Assembly (NCBI GenBank): GCA_045837725.1
Contig: JBEWZL010000013.1
Location: 600,885 to 664,884, forward strand
Direction of reading: 5' to 3'
From: Vermamoeba vermiformis
Taxonomy: Eukaryota > Tubulinea > Echinamoebida
Length of the DNA: 64,000 bases
Shown: positions 31,876 through 43,867 of the stretch, one piece after another
Numbering within the stretch: position 1 is the first letter of the stretch
Layout: each line of letters begins with the position of its first letter
The notes under the pieces: generated by a model
Told to the model about the DNA's origin: nothing
Databases searched by the model: none
What the model saw: only the letters and a program-made list of their open reading frames with translations
Program-made: the position numbers and the translations under genes

Positions 31876-34656
31876 TTAGACATTCTTGACCCAATCGTCG
31901 AAAGCAATAGGGCCCAAGAAGTGGTTGGGAATGCCGAACGAATCCACCAAGGAGATCGCGTGAGGCAACAACTCTCCGCACAGCTCGTTGATCTTGAGTT
32001 GGATTGCTTTAACGATTTCGACGGTGAAGTATCCGTTGACCATGAACCAGGCTGCGTTCTGATCCATTCGCCAAAGCGAGTACAAAGTCGCCAACTTGTT
32101 CATGACTTCGCGCAAAGTAGCGTCTTGGTGCAGTTGGTGTGAAGCACAAAACTCTTCAAATCTAAAAACAATTGTCACTTCATGTACAAGGTGTTGTCTA
32201 AGACTAATTCGCGGCATAAAGTTATGCCGAAAAGCTAAAGGCTTGTAGTGCTAGGGTCGGCAACATACCTGGTCACGAGTTCAAAATCGACCGTTGATTC
32301 AGTGAGCGTGAAGATCTTGTCGATAGATTGGTTCCAAGCGTCGAACTTGTCGATACCCTGTGAGATCTTTCCGTTCATTGTGCTCACAAACAAATCCAAG
32401 GCTCTTCGTTTCATGAAGTTGAACGCTTCACGTCGGAAAGCAAACTAAGTCCGAAAATCAGCTCCTTTCTCTAGAAATAAGAATAATACTTACTGAAGTT
32501 AAATCGACGTTGTTTTGAGGAGGTTTAATGTCGTCAGTCACAGCAACAGACGTGTCCTTCATGTACATCATCAATAAAATCTTCGCAGGCTCTTGAGTCA
32601 ACACTGCCCAAAACGGTTAGGAAATGTGCCGTATATCTTACTAAGACATGCCTGTGTTATCTCCTTCAAAGGTCAAATAGGCTTCAACTTCTTGTCTCAT
32701 GCGGGCAATACGGTTCGATTGCAAGTAACCAAAACCACCACAAGCCTCACGACAGGCCTAATACAGATACGTTAGTACAATTATTAACTATCGCGCACTC
32801 ATTAAGGTACCTGAATGGTTTGCACGCCGTGCCAAGTAGCACGAGCTTTGATGCCCGAAGCAAGAGCGTTCTCCCAGCGGGTCATTTCGTCGTTCTTGGC
32901 GACTTTCCTAATTAGAAACAGTATTAGCTGTCGGTTGTAATATAATAGTATCACTACGTACATTTGAATCTGTTGCAATGTAGCGATCCACATGTAAACA
33001 CCAGCCAACATCGGGAACAAACGGCGCTGTGAGACGTCAGCTTTCACGAGACACAATTAATAGTTACGTGAGCGTTACCTGATGTGACAAGTAAGAGATG
33101 ATAGGTACTTCGTCTTCGTTGTTCTCAGTGGGGCCAAACTGGCGTCTGAAATGACCGAACTTGATGGCAGTGGTCAATGCAACCTTGCTCATGGCAATCG
33201 CACCAGCAGCGATACCAATACGACCAGTGCTGAACACACCAATAGTCGCCAAGAATCTGATGCCAGGGTGCTTCAGAGAGCTGCTGTAAGTGCCATCTTG
33301 TGCCACATCACCGAATTTGTTCAACAGATTGGCACGAGGTACGCGCACATTGGTAAACGTAATGCGAGGATTGTCGAGTCCGTTCAAACCCCTACCAACA
33401 TCATAATGGTAGCAAGACCTAAATTAAGCTGAAAAGATACATACAACTTGTTACCGAGGTCTTCGAGCTTCACGCCAGGCAGCACTTTGCCTTGTGAGTC
33501 ACGAACGGGCACAATGAATGCGTGAAGGCCATGATTCTCGCCCTTCGTAATCAAGTTGGCGAAAACAACGCAGTGATTACCGCGTGCTATAAGGGACATT
33601 AGGGCAACGCTTAACTAAGTACTGAGGTCCCACTTACCCAAGATGTTACCGGGCCAAAACTTGGAAGCAGAAGGAGTCGGGCTAGTAATAATGAACTCCC
33701 CTCGAGTTGCATCGTAAGTAGCCGTAGTTTCAACTCCGCGAGCGTTCGTTCCGTGGCCTATTAAATAAAACATTTTCAGGATCGAGTACATTTTTTCATG
33801 AATTGTTTTCACTTAATGAAGCTTATCGATATTCTAGCTATTAGTTCCGTATAATGTCCTTACCGACTTCAGTCAAGCAAAATCCACCGATCACATTGTA
33901 GTTCTCGATCTCCTTCATGTAGTTACGGCGATGGCTATCATTTCCAAGGCGGTAGATTGAAGCACCGAACAAATTCATTTGAATTCCGAGAGCTATGACA
34001 TAACATATTAGTATTATTTACGCTTCAATCACTTTTCTTACCAAGAGCAACGCGGGGCTCGTACATTGTAAGCACATCCGAAAGCAAAGCGTAGAATTTC
34101 AATCGCTTCTCAGCGGGGCTATATTTCAGGAATGGTTAGAAGATCTATTAAGCAGGTTAAAGTATATTAAACTGGGATCGGGTTGCGAACACAAAAACGG
34201 TACACAACCCGATCCCTCGTGACTATTTAAATTTCAGTTTTAAAATGTCTCCTATATATGTAATAGTAGTGTAGTCATCAGTTTAAGGTGTTTTTGAGGC
34301 TAATATTTCACTTACCCGCCCAGATCATCGAATCCGATCAGACGTTCGGAAGCCAATCGTTTTACTTGTTGAAAATTAAGATTTCTTTCGTCTTCTTTTG
34401 TAAGATTATATTGATACTTAAATAAAGGCTCCTTCAGAAGGTTTTTAACCTTTTCTCTCTCTTCGTAACAAAATCCATCTACTGCGTGGTTCAACTTTTT
34501 AACGTCAAAAGTGTGCTTTATAGGCAAGCTCTTATTATTGATGTCTTGACCACCACATGGGCTGCGTTCAATATTTTTTTGAGCTGATCCACCGTCGTTT
34601 TCATTCAAAATGTGATTGGTAATCACTTTTAATCTTCGGGTGGCACTGGACTCCAT
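31876..34656 (-). CDS. ACOX: Peroxisomal acyl-CoA oxidase
   Basis: A gene of many short exons beginning with ATG at 34656 ([10 protein letters not shown]). It oxidises acyl-CoA to trans-2-enoyl-CoA with H2O2 release, the first step of peroxisomal beta-oxidation. Family features in order: FDDLGG and [15 protein letters not shown] N-terminal domain, [65 protein letters not shown] and the helical C-terminal domain. The C-terminus (DWVKNV) is not a PTS1. The N-terminus has RLKVITNHI, close to the PTS2 pattern R-L-x5-H-L/A with Ile in the last place, so import by PEX7 is plausible. Divergent from the gene at 34837 across 180 bases. Confidence 0.9.
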
Positions 34657-34836
34657 TTAGTAATTTGGTAATAATCACTGAGTGGTGCTCTATATTAATA
34701 ACGGGTAAATAAATAATTAAGTTGCAACTGACCAAAAATTTTTCTTTCACGAAACGACTGGGAAAGACTTTTTTTGAACACAAAAACCCATGAACTCAAT
34801 TACTCACACGTTAAACATTTAGTAGACAACTTATGC

Positions 34837-35752
34837 ATGTTACGGTCTATAATTTCTAAAAGCTTATTGACGAGCACATCGAGTACAGCTAAGAGATCGA
34901 GTTTCTCGTTGATCCGCAAACAGATCCGAAGACACAGCACGGAAAATAAATCAAGCGATAGCGAATTATGGTTTAAAAATGGCCTAAATTTTAAATGCAC
35001 GGGGTGTGGTATGTAAACAGCAAAGCTGTGATTTTTAATCATTTTTTTGTTTTTATTTCTTAATTTCAGCTGCAGATCGAGTAAAAATAATACGAAGCGA
35101 TCTTTATTAAGCACATTTTTTTCCGTTTTGCTATTATATGATTTGGCATCGACGCCGTTTCTGACATTTACTGTAAAGGGAAGTGTTGTTCGTGGGAAGG
35201 CGATGTATGGGTCAGCGAGGACGATATCAAATCAATGCACACTTATTTAGGCATAACTAGAACGAAATTCATGCAAAAATATGTCAAATTCGATGTCAAA
35301 GAAAACAAGTTTGGATTGAAGGCAAAGAAAGATGAGCACAAAGACATTCATCCCTCTGAAGCCGATCACTGCATATTCTTGCATAACAATAAATGTGTGG
35401 TTTATAAAGCGAAGCCCACACAAGTAAGTTAACTCTGTGACCTCATCTGTGCGAATCCACTGATCTAATTTGTTGTATTTAGTGTACAACGTATCCATTT
35501 TGGCCCGATGTAATGTATAGCAAAGAAGTTTGGGAAGAAGAAAAAGATTTTTGTGAAGGTATTTATACTTAGCTAGCGCGGATCGAGCTCGAGTTAAACC
35601 GTTCCTAATTATTAGTAGGAATTGACCGAAAAGACGGAGAAATTGTTCCGCTTAATGAAATTGTCGATAAACTGAAGAGGCATATAGAGAACGATAAGAA
35701 GATTGAACAGCGGTCAATTCAGATCGAACCGGATGACTTTGTTAGCAGGTAA
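34837..35752 (+). CDS. YkgJ-like cysteine-cluster (zinc/iron-chelating) protein, mitochondrial
   Basis: Exons 34837-35008, 35179-35423, 35483-35558 and 35619-35752 give 208 residues. The first 45 residues are Arg/Lys/Ser-rich without acids (MLRSIISKSLLTSTSSTAKR), a good mitochondrial presequence. The core reads FKCTGCGKCC, then DHCIFLHNNKC, CTTYPFWP and FCEG, the CxxCxxCC-type cluster of the family PF03692. The acceptor of exon 2 (GTAAAG before GGAAGTGTTG) is chosen because it alone restores CTGCGKCC. The biochemical role of the family is poorly known; a metal site is likely. Confidence 0.82.
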
Positions 35753-35871
35753 TTAAATCGAATGCTTGTCCATTAATTTCGCGATAAATCCGCCTATTCA
35801 TGCGCCACTTAATACCAACAAACAACTATTCCTTCGGGTTGAAATAATATTTAAATCTTGGGCGGTCTTTA

Positions 35872-37477
35872 TTAGAACACCAAAGCGACGAGGGCAAAAA
35901 ATACAGCCACAATACCGCACTTTAAAAAGCTTGCAGATGAAACAGCTTTGCCAGGAGTAAGTGAGTCAGTAGGGGCTCGAGATGACGGTGAATTAGAACC
36001 TGTCGGCTGCTGCGAATCACCGGGGGTTCCCATCTCACCAGATGCGTCTGCACAGGGTTAGAGAACCGCTCCTCAATAGTACTTTAAATATTATTGTGGT
36101 ACTTACTGATGCAAGCGGTGTCCGAAGTTGCACAAATGACGACTCCGTAGTGACTACGATCGCTGGAATTTACATCGGGAATGCTCTTGCGACCAATCGT
36201 CAGTCCACTCGGCAGACCCTCCACAGTGAGCGTTCTAAACTTGCCGGTGTATTTCAGGAAGCTAGCAAATACGGGGAAGAAATCTCCGGGTTGCGGGTTG
36301 AACCTACGACCAGATCCGTTAAATTTTGTTGTTTTACTAAGGTGGAAGTATAATTACTTACGGTCTCTCAGGCTCGCCGTCTTTAACATCAGCGTGATCG
36401 AAAATGACGTGCAAATCACCGGCAATGTTGCACTCGTAGTAGTCATAAGAACCACCCGATGCAATAACGTCGTTGTACTCGTAGTTCGAATCAAAACCAC
36501 CGCCGTTGTTGGCAGTAGAATTTTGCACTATTCTGATGGTCAATTTGCCGTCGAGGAAGTTGAAAGTTTTGACGAGCTATTCACTGGCACACCAATAGGC
36601 GAGTCAATGACTTCAATGCGAATGTCACCTAAGAAATCATTCAATTAATCGATTAGGCCAGGTATGACAATTGTAGCTTGAACGTACCGTAATTTCTAAT
36701 CTCCGACCAAGGGCCAGTGTCAGCGCTAATTGGGTTGCCATAGGGAGTGGGCGGGTAAGTGCCGGTGTGGGATTGGAAGGACAATAGACCATAATTGAAC
36801 AAGGTTCCAAATTGGCCGGAAGAGATTTCAATTGAACCGAAGCCAATCGTAAAATTAGCGCCGGGCCAATTAACAAATGTCGCGTTAGTTTGTAGCAGAG
36901 CATAACCACTTCCATTTGATAGGAGAGCCAAGGACTTCTTAATATTTACGACGCAACCATCGCAAGTGATGTAGTTGCCACTGCCCGTGCTCAAGAACCT
37001 GACAAAAATATTAGGACTTGAACAGCTTTAACCGGATCTGATTGTCTTACGTGGAATTGCCATTGAGAGTGATGTTAATTCTTCTATAAGTACCAGCGTT
37101 CAAAAGGCAGTCGTTTTGAATCGTTAAAGAACCCTGCTTGAAGTGGTAGGAAAAATGCTCGACAGTCAGTGAGTTAACAGTGACATCACCGTCGATGGTC
37201 AATGTAACTTCATCAGGCATACTATCGATGTAAGGAAAGACAACTATTATTCTTGATGAGTAATTGTTCGGATGAAAACCTCTAACTTTTTCAGATGAAA
37301 GTGTCATCATTTCTGCTTACCATCATCTTGAGCTCCAGGAATTCCTTCAGGAGACCAATTGGCAGCCGTTTGCCAACTTCCACCATTCGCGTTGCTGAAG
37401 GAATATAACCCAGCAAGAGATCTGGTTATAGAGAGGGCAAAAATAATGCAGATCAGAGGAGATTTCATCAGCTTCAT
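35872..37477 (-). pseudogene. Secreted GPI-type beta-helix-like protein, copy with a frame break
   Basis: Same six-exon layout as 38103-39561: exon 1 37321-37477 (signal peptide, ANGGSWQTAANWSPEGIPGAQDD), exon 2 37051-37243, exon 3 36688-36998, exon 4 36362-36628, then two more exons. Exons 2 and 3 have the same lengths as in the neighbour. Exon 4 is 4 bases shorter: one codon plus one base missing in the segment after SPIGVPV, so the frame stops there and the protein-like sequence resumes in another frame (NFLDGKLTIRIVQ). Either a recent pseudogene or a sequencing error. The last exon has an extra Pro/Ser/Thr-rich stalk before the GPI-type tail, so it is not simply decaying. Confidence 0.7.
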
Positions 37478-38102
37478 GGCTCGTTTGGTGATTCTATTCT
37501 GGTTTGGTAAACAACTGATCTTATTTTCGATTTAATACTCTTGGTTGGTCTGCTACTTGGTTCGTCCCTTGCTCCTGTCAGTTTCAATTTGACATGTGAT
37601 TTGGTTCGTCCCATTGTGAACCGCATCACGCTAGCCACATTTACCATTTTCCGCGACAACAAGCAATTCCTCTTCGACCAACTACTGCGAGATACAACAA
37701 CAGCAGTTAGTATGGGACTAGCCTCATGCACCTGACAGTCATGCAGTTGAGTAACGCTTCTCCTTGTCATTATTGAGGATCTCACCGAAACGCAATGCTC
37801 AGGTAATCAAAACATCTGTAAGAATATGTCGTAAATGGCCTGTTGGATCAGGCCCAATTCTTTGACATAGATTTTGTCGCTAATTTTCGTAGTCACTGTA
37901 AACGGCGCTCAGCGCTCTTTACTGGTGCCATTACCCAATCTACTCTCACTGCAGATCAGTGGCTCGACGATAGAATCTACTTTGCACGCGGCAACTTATC
38001 GAAAAAAGTGCCATTTGTCTCCCGCCATAACCAGAACGACACACCGATTCGAGTTGAACGGGTACGTAAAAACTCAAGTTGTTTTAATTTTATATCATTT
38101 AT
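37478..38102. other. Intergenic between the tandem pair, with a short LRR-gene match
   Basis: Contains no gene I can support. Bases about 37923-37957 match 28244-28279 of the F-box/LRR gene (the LVPLPNL coding block) with few differences, and the surrounding frame reads LVPLPNLLSLQISG, so it is probably a scrap of that family. The rest is unremarkable. Confidence 0.5.
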
Positions 38103-39561
38103 TTAGAATAGGAAGGCGACGAGGGCAAACAGGATAGCAAAGCCCATTTCGAGGGTGCTGGCCGATGAATATGAGTCTACAATTGAAGTTAGTAGGAGCC
38201 ACAACGTATGTATTGCCTATTAACCAATAGTACTTACTAATGCAAGCAGAATCATCACTTGAGCAGACAACAACTCCGTAGTGATAGCGAGAAGTGGAAT
38301 CATCAAACACGTTCTTTCTGCCAATGGTAAGGCCGTTGGGCAATCCTTCAACAGTGACAGATTTGAATCTTCCGCTGTATTTCACGAAGTTGGCAAATAC
38401 TGGGAAGAAGTCTCCGGCCTTTGGGTTGAACCTACGCATCCGAATTAGATCCGCCAAAAATACTGCTTAGTTAAGACTTACGGTCTGTCAGCCTCACCAG
38501 GCAGGACTTGAGCTTGGTCGAAAATGACGTGCAAATCACCATCGATGTTGCACTCGTAATAGTCGTGTGCACCACCGCTTGAAAAAGCATCGTTGTACTC
38601 GTAGTTGGGATCGAACACGTGACGGTCAGTGTTGGCGGTCGAGTCTTGCACCATTCTCACGGTGATTTTGCCGCCCATGATGTTCCAAGTCTTAATGTCG
38701 TTGTACACTGGAACACCAACGGGTGAGTCGCTGACTTGAATCTGAATATCACCTAATAACACTATTAGTATGAAGCCCTATAAAGTTTGCTAAGCTTGTA
38801 CGAACCATAGTTTTGCAGCTCTGACCAAGCACCAGTTTCAGCAACAGGAGGATCTCCATAAGGAGTGTGAGGATACGTAACCAATACTGTGCGGAACGTC
38901 AAGGTGCCGTAGTTAATAATAGTGCCATATTGGACCTGAGATGTGCCGATTGAACCGTAGACGATCGTGAAGTTTGCGCCAGCCCAGTTAACAAATGTCG
39001 CGCTGTTTTTGATGTAAGCGTAACCGCTAGTCTTTGACAGCAAGACCAATGACTTCTTCATATTCACAACGCAGCTATCGCACGTAACGTAGTTACCGCT
39101 GCCAGTGCTCTCAAATCTGATCGATCCGTTAGATCTACTTCTTCGCCGTTAAGATATGACTTACATAGCATCGCCATTAAGAGTCATGTTAATCTTGTAG
39201 TAGACGCCAGCGTTCAAAAGGCAGTCGTTTTGAACTGTCAAAGAACCATCCTTGAAAAGGTACGCGTAGTGCTCCACTTTGAACGAATTAACGGTAACGT
39301 CGCCATCGAGCGTCAATGTAACTTCATCGGGCATATTATCGATGTAAGGAATGACAACTAATTATTCTTGATGAGTATTTTGTTCAGATGAAAGTGTCAT
39401 CATTTCTGCTTACCATCATCTTGAGCTCCAGGAACTCCTGCAGGAGACCAATTGGCAGCCGTTTGCCAACTACCACCATTCGCGTTGCTGAAGGTATATT
39501 GAACGGCGAGAGAGCTCGTCAGACAAAGAGCAAAAATAATACTGATTAGATTTGACTTCAT
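38103..39561 (-). CDS. Secreted GPI-type beta-helix-like protein, intact copy
   Basis: Six exons (39414-39561, 39165-39357, 38806-39116, 38482-38752, 38238-38431, 38103-38176) close to 396 residues. A signal peptide (NLISIIFALCLTSSLA) is followed by NGGSWQTAANWSPAGVPGAQDDVVIP, then DEVTLTLDGDVTVNSLTVE. This W-x-x-x-x-NW-x-P-x-G-x-PG-x-x-D-x-V-x-I opening is seen in bacterial and algal beta-helix surface proteins. Paired cysteines (TCDSC, Y-E-C) follow, and the C-terminus is a GPI-type signal (TLEMGFAILFALVAFLF). Probably a cell-wall or surface structural protein. A frame-broken tandem paralogue lies at 35872-37477. Confidence 0.82.
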
Positions 39562-39952
39562 TAATTAAGTTGCGGTGCTTCCTTTACTGCTTGCAAAATG
39601 CTATGAATTTATGCAGATCAATCTGTTATTTATATCTTCGTTTTTCGATTTGTTTCGTCGGTGTCTCATCTGGCGTGACGTCCTGTCTCATTCCACAAAA
39701 ATTTGTTTCGTCCAAGTCTTGCCCTAATTTTATTGTGCATTAACGGAAACATTGTATGTAACGTGCATTGTTCAAAATTTAAATAAATGTGGAATCAAAC
39801 AAAATCAGCGGATAAAATGCTGCCGTAGAAGTGAGCGAATTCTCGGCCCCTCAAGTCTGAAAATCTAAACAATGAGAGATTAGTATTTCCTGCAACGGCC
39901 CGCAAAAATTATTGTTACTCCAACTTTGTATCATTCGCAACAAATACCCAAA
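39562..39952. other. Intergenic, divergent promoter region
   Basis: 391 bases between divergent genes. It should contain both promoters. No coding or RNA feature recognised. Confidence 0.45.
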
Positions 39953-40507
39953 ATGAAACTCAAAGCCTTTCCCCCTGCAGCATCCAGCGTCTCACAGAAG
40001 GACAGACACCACGAACTCTTCTTCCTTATGATCTGTTTTTCAGCAGTGCTAGCTTTTGGTAGGAATCCTTCGAGCTTTTCTTGATTACAGCATTTTAACT
40101 TGATTTCTCAGCGCATGTCTCGATTGTTTCCGACCTTAATTCCCAAAATCAGGCCTTATCAAACTGCTCGGTAAGTAATCAGCAATAATTAATCTCGCTG
40201 TTATGCACTTGATCATGTTTTATTTCGCTTGTACGGATGGGTTTTGATATTTTCCCTTTATCAGACCGGATGTCAAAATGTTGATAATTCCTACGGCTTA
40301 CCATCTTCACGCGACTATAACAGCACGCAATCCAATTCTTATGATAAAAATACGGAGGACAAGCAACTCCCCAACCTGCAACACGGATCTGCGTTGACAA
40401 TGTGGATCGCGCACAATTTCGGAGCAGTTTACACTTCCGTTGCCGCATTAGTAATTGTTTTTGGTTGCACATGCTCAATGACTCCTTCAATACGTCGATC
40501 AAGCTAA
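39953..40507 (+). CDS. Small membrane protein of unknown function
   Basis: Exons 39953-40058, 40112-40170 and 40265-40507 give 135 residues in frame. There are two hydrophobic stretches: residues 25-37 (LFFLMICFSAVLAFA), which may act as a signal peptide or anchor, and near the C-terminus (FGAVYTSVAALVIVFGCT). The middle is polar with Asn/Ser-rich sequence and two Cys. Not recognised; a short single- or double-pass membrane protein. Confidence 0.6.
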
Positions 40508-40712
40508 GTTTGGATCTAGCTCGATCTATTATTTATTTATTTTCCTCCTTGTAAATAAACCACTTTGTTAAGATAGTAATAATGACTCGTATATAATATT
40601 AAATAGTTTATGTACAAGAAAACTTATTGTTGAAATATCACAAAGTAGATCCGTTGAAAAATTCGCCAGATAAATAATCAAAAATAAATAATTTGCAATA
40701 CTCGCTTTTCTC

Positions 40713-43426
40713 TTAGTCATAAGCTGACAAGTAAGAACCAGATCCAGGGCCAGCTGCAAGTTTGCTCAAAGATGAAGGTTCGCGCATGCTCGGTGTATCA
40801 AACTCGTCATCAAACTCGTCCAAAATGTTATCCAACGCCTTCAACTCATCAGTCATGTTAACCTCGTCGAGTGCAGGACCATCGGGCTCAAAATTGACAA
40901 TATCCTCGACGTCAAATCCTTCCATGTTCTCTAACTCCTTGATGTCCGCATCCAACGCGTGCTCGTCGATTTCGCTAACGTCTTGAGTCGTCAAACCACC
41001 AGTCGTGTACTCGTCCCAAGCAAGCTTCATTTGCGATAACTTGGTCTTGATTTGTCTGAGTTGTTGTTGTGACGGAGCTCGTCTTGCGACCAACATTTTC
41101 TTCGAGATCTCACGTACGAGGACCGCACGTGGCGAGTTACCACGTGGTGTATTGCCCTGGGCAGGAGTTTGTGTAGCAGGTGTCAGGCTGGGCGAAATAG
41201 CCAACTTTGGAGTGTCAGGGACCTTCGGTGTATCAGGCATTTTGGGTGTGTCAGGAACCTTCGGTGTCTCGGGAGCTTCGTTTGTTCTGGGCAATTCCTT
41301 GATGCTGTTAGTGGCCGCTTTGCCGCTGCTCGACGGGCCCTTTTCCTCGCTGGTGCTGTCGCGAGCAGTGCGTGGTGTCACGTGCTGCGAAGTTGAGGTC
41401 TCCGTGCGGTCAGTCGCACTGCCTTCTCTTGCAGTGCTTGCAGGGGAACTCTTGATCATCGTCGAGTCTGAAACAATTGTTAGCCTTATGAACTGTATTA
41501 AATCAATGTATTACTGTTACCTTCGCGTTTCGACTTTGTTTTCTTTCGCATTGACAAAGACAAGCGAAGTCTTCGGGGGCTCTTAGGCTCTTTGTTCTCT
41601 TGGTCCTTCTCTTGCTTCTCGCGCTCCTTTTCCTTCTCTTTTTCTTGCTTTTCGTGCTCCTTCTCTTGTTTTTTGAGCTCTTTCTCTTTTTCCTTCTCTT
41701 GCTTTTCACGTTCTTTTTCTTGCTTCTCGCGCTCTTTCTTCTCTTTGCGCGGACTTGGCGCGTCCCAGTCAATAGCATCACCAGTATCAGGTGTGGCCAT
41801 AGTGTGCCTCTTGTCTTCTTTGCTGTTTGGAACGAAAGCTGAGGTCAATCGCTTCCACGAGTCCTTAATTGAGAACTTCTTTTTCTTGTCGCCTTCTTCG
41901 CGAGGTGTTTTGCCTGGTGAACGCGCGGTTAGTTTCATTACCTAGTGTACTCGAATATTATGTACTTACTCTTCTTGTCCTTCTTTTCTTTATCTTTTTC
42001 TTTTTCCTTTTCTTTTTTCTCTTCGTCTTCTGGTTTCTTTTCCTTCTTTAACGGCAAAACAAGCGACAAAGTAGTGCGTCGAGAGTGGCCTCGTTTTACT
42101 TTCTTTTCGTCCTTAGTCTCTTCACCATCTGCAGCTGCTTCAATTTCGTTATCGTCGATCTTTGACTTGTTCTTCTTGGACGAGACTGAGTAGCTCTTCT
42201 TTTTCTTGAAATCGGGAGTAGTGTTCGAGTGTTTCATGGCACCATCAGTCTTCGCGGTAGGTGTCGTGGGCACTGATTGACCACCAGCACTTCGTTCAGT
42301 GTTTTGATTGGAGCTCGTGGCACTCTCACTGCTCTCTTGGCGAGCGTGACCACTCAAGTTAAGTTTGGGAGGCGAGGCGACTTGCGCAGAGGTCGGTGTA
42401 GTAGACATTCTGCGACGCACCGCCTTGTAAGCACCGTCTACTTGATCGATGTTCTTAATGAAGATATGTAAGACACGTTGTGCTTCTTCGGTTTGATCGG
42501 GAGCAGATGCAGCACCATTGATAGCTGCCGTTATTTTTTCAACGCCGGTCTTCAACAGATCCACCTCTATAATAATGTACTTAGTCCCATATCGAGATTA
42601 AGATCGTCAAAAAAACGTAATCATGGAGAATTGATTTGTGTTTTTGAAGCGTCAAAGTGAACCGTGACGAACAAAGATTCGATAATTGCACTGCAAAGAA
42701 AAACCACTTTGTTCGTATCACTATACACTACTCGTAATTATGATGCCACTATTTAGGTCCATCAGGTTTTATAAAATTTTGATTTTTTAAAGCTGCCAAT
42801 TCGCTTCGTGATCCAAAACCGAAGAAAATCGACTAAAACGCATATAACGAGGTCGAACTATCATTTGAATACTACTTACCGGCCTTGTCTGTGAGCTTAT
42901 TATCGTGGTGGTATTTGATCAGATCGTTGACTTTTGTGGTAAATCCGGTGATAACTTGCTGAATTTCTTCATCGGCGGGCTTGTTTTCCGTATTAAATGA
43001 TTCTATTAACTTAGCGAGCTTGTTCGTCTCCATAGTGATCTCGTCACACAATCTCGATCCTTCAGCGAGTGTTTTTCGAGTATCGATGCCACTCAGCTCG
43101 TGCTCCAAGTTGACTAAGCTCTCTAGAAGGTCTCTATCCAAATTAGCACCAATAGCATCGTTACTGGGTCGTTTGGCGGACGCATCAGGCTTTTCCGTGA
43201 GTGTCACGTTTGCGTCTGTAAAAAATCAATTTGCATTAGAAAATACTAACAATAATAAGCTTAATACGAATATTGGAAAAGTAGTTAAACAAAATCTTTT
43301 TGGATGTGGAATAAACTCGGAAGTTTAAAAACGTTGGATCATCAAAAAAATCGTTACTCATACATATTTATGGCTATTTATTTGCTTACCATGATTTTCT
43401 ACTATGATTTCTGGATTATCGCCCAT
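40713..43426 (-). CDS. Large, highly charged scaffold-like protein
   Basis: Five exons (43390-43426, 42880-43215, 41970-42566, 41521-41913, 40713-41467) give 705 residues. The N-terminal third is helical. Residues around 260-330 are Ser/Lys-rich with basic patches (KKKKSYSVSSKKNKSK). A long stretch of EK repeats (REKQEKEREKQEKEKEKE and variants) has the pattern of a single stable alpha helix. Later there are tandem PDTPK motifs (KVPDTPKMPDTPKVPDTPK), likely proline-directed kinase sites, and an acidic C-terminus (DNILDEFDDEFD) ending SYLSAYD. No named family; a cytoskeletal or signalling scaffold is a guess. Confidence 0.8.
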
Positions 43427-43867
43427 TTCAAAACGAATGCGTTTAACTGCGACCAATAATTGTAATCGAATCAAGTACTGTGACTATATACAATCAATGG
43501 TGACAAGGCGACCTTGTGTGCACTCGTAAACGCTTGATTTAAAACTGAAACAGTCTTTTCGAAATTCGGTCGGTGCACAAAGCAGCGAAGCGCAAAGCTC
43601 ACAAAGTTTGGCATCTCGAGGATATCTCGTCGTGGTTACCCACCAGATATCGTTTATTTGGATATTGACTCTTCATACCCTACCGTCTTTCCATAATTAC
43701 CTAAAAATAGGAGCAGATCAAAAAATACTCGTTAATTTTGCTGGCAAAGTTTTAGCAATCCTCTTCTAGATTATTATTCCTCGTTTATTCGAGTCAAATT
43801 AAATATATGCTATGTACATTAGATATTAACAAAAACGGATCTCTCCGCGCTATGTATATTATGTATA
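43427..43867. other. Intergenic, no gene seen
   Basis: 441 bases between two minus-strand genes, holding the promoter of the scaffold gene and the 3' end of the MYND gene. No open frame of interest. Confidence 0.5.

Noticed and set aside
41503-41781. Lys/Arg-rich frame overlapping the scaffold gene
   Set aside because: A shifted-frame shadow of the EK repeat in the real exon.
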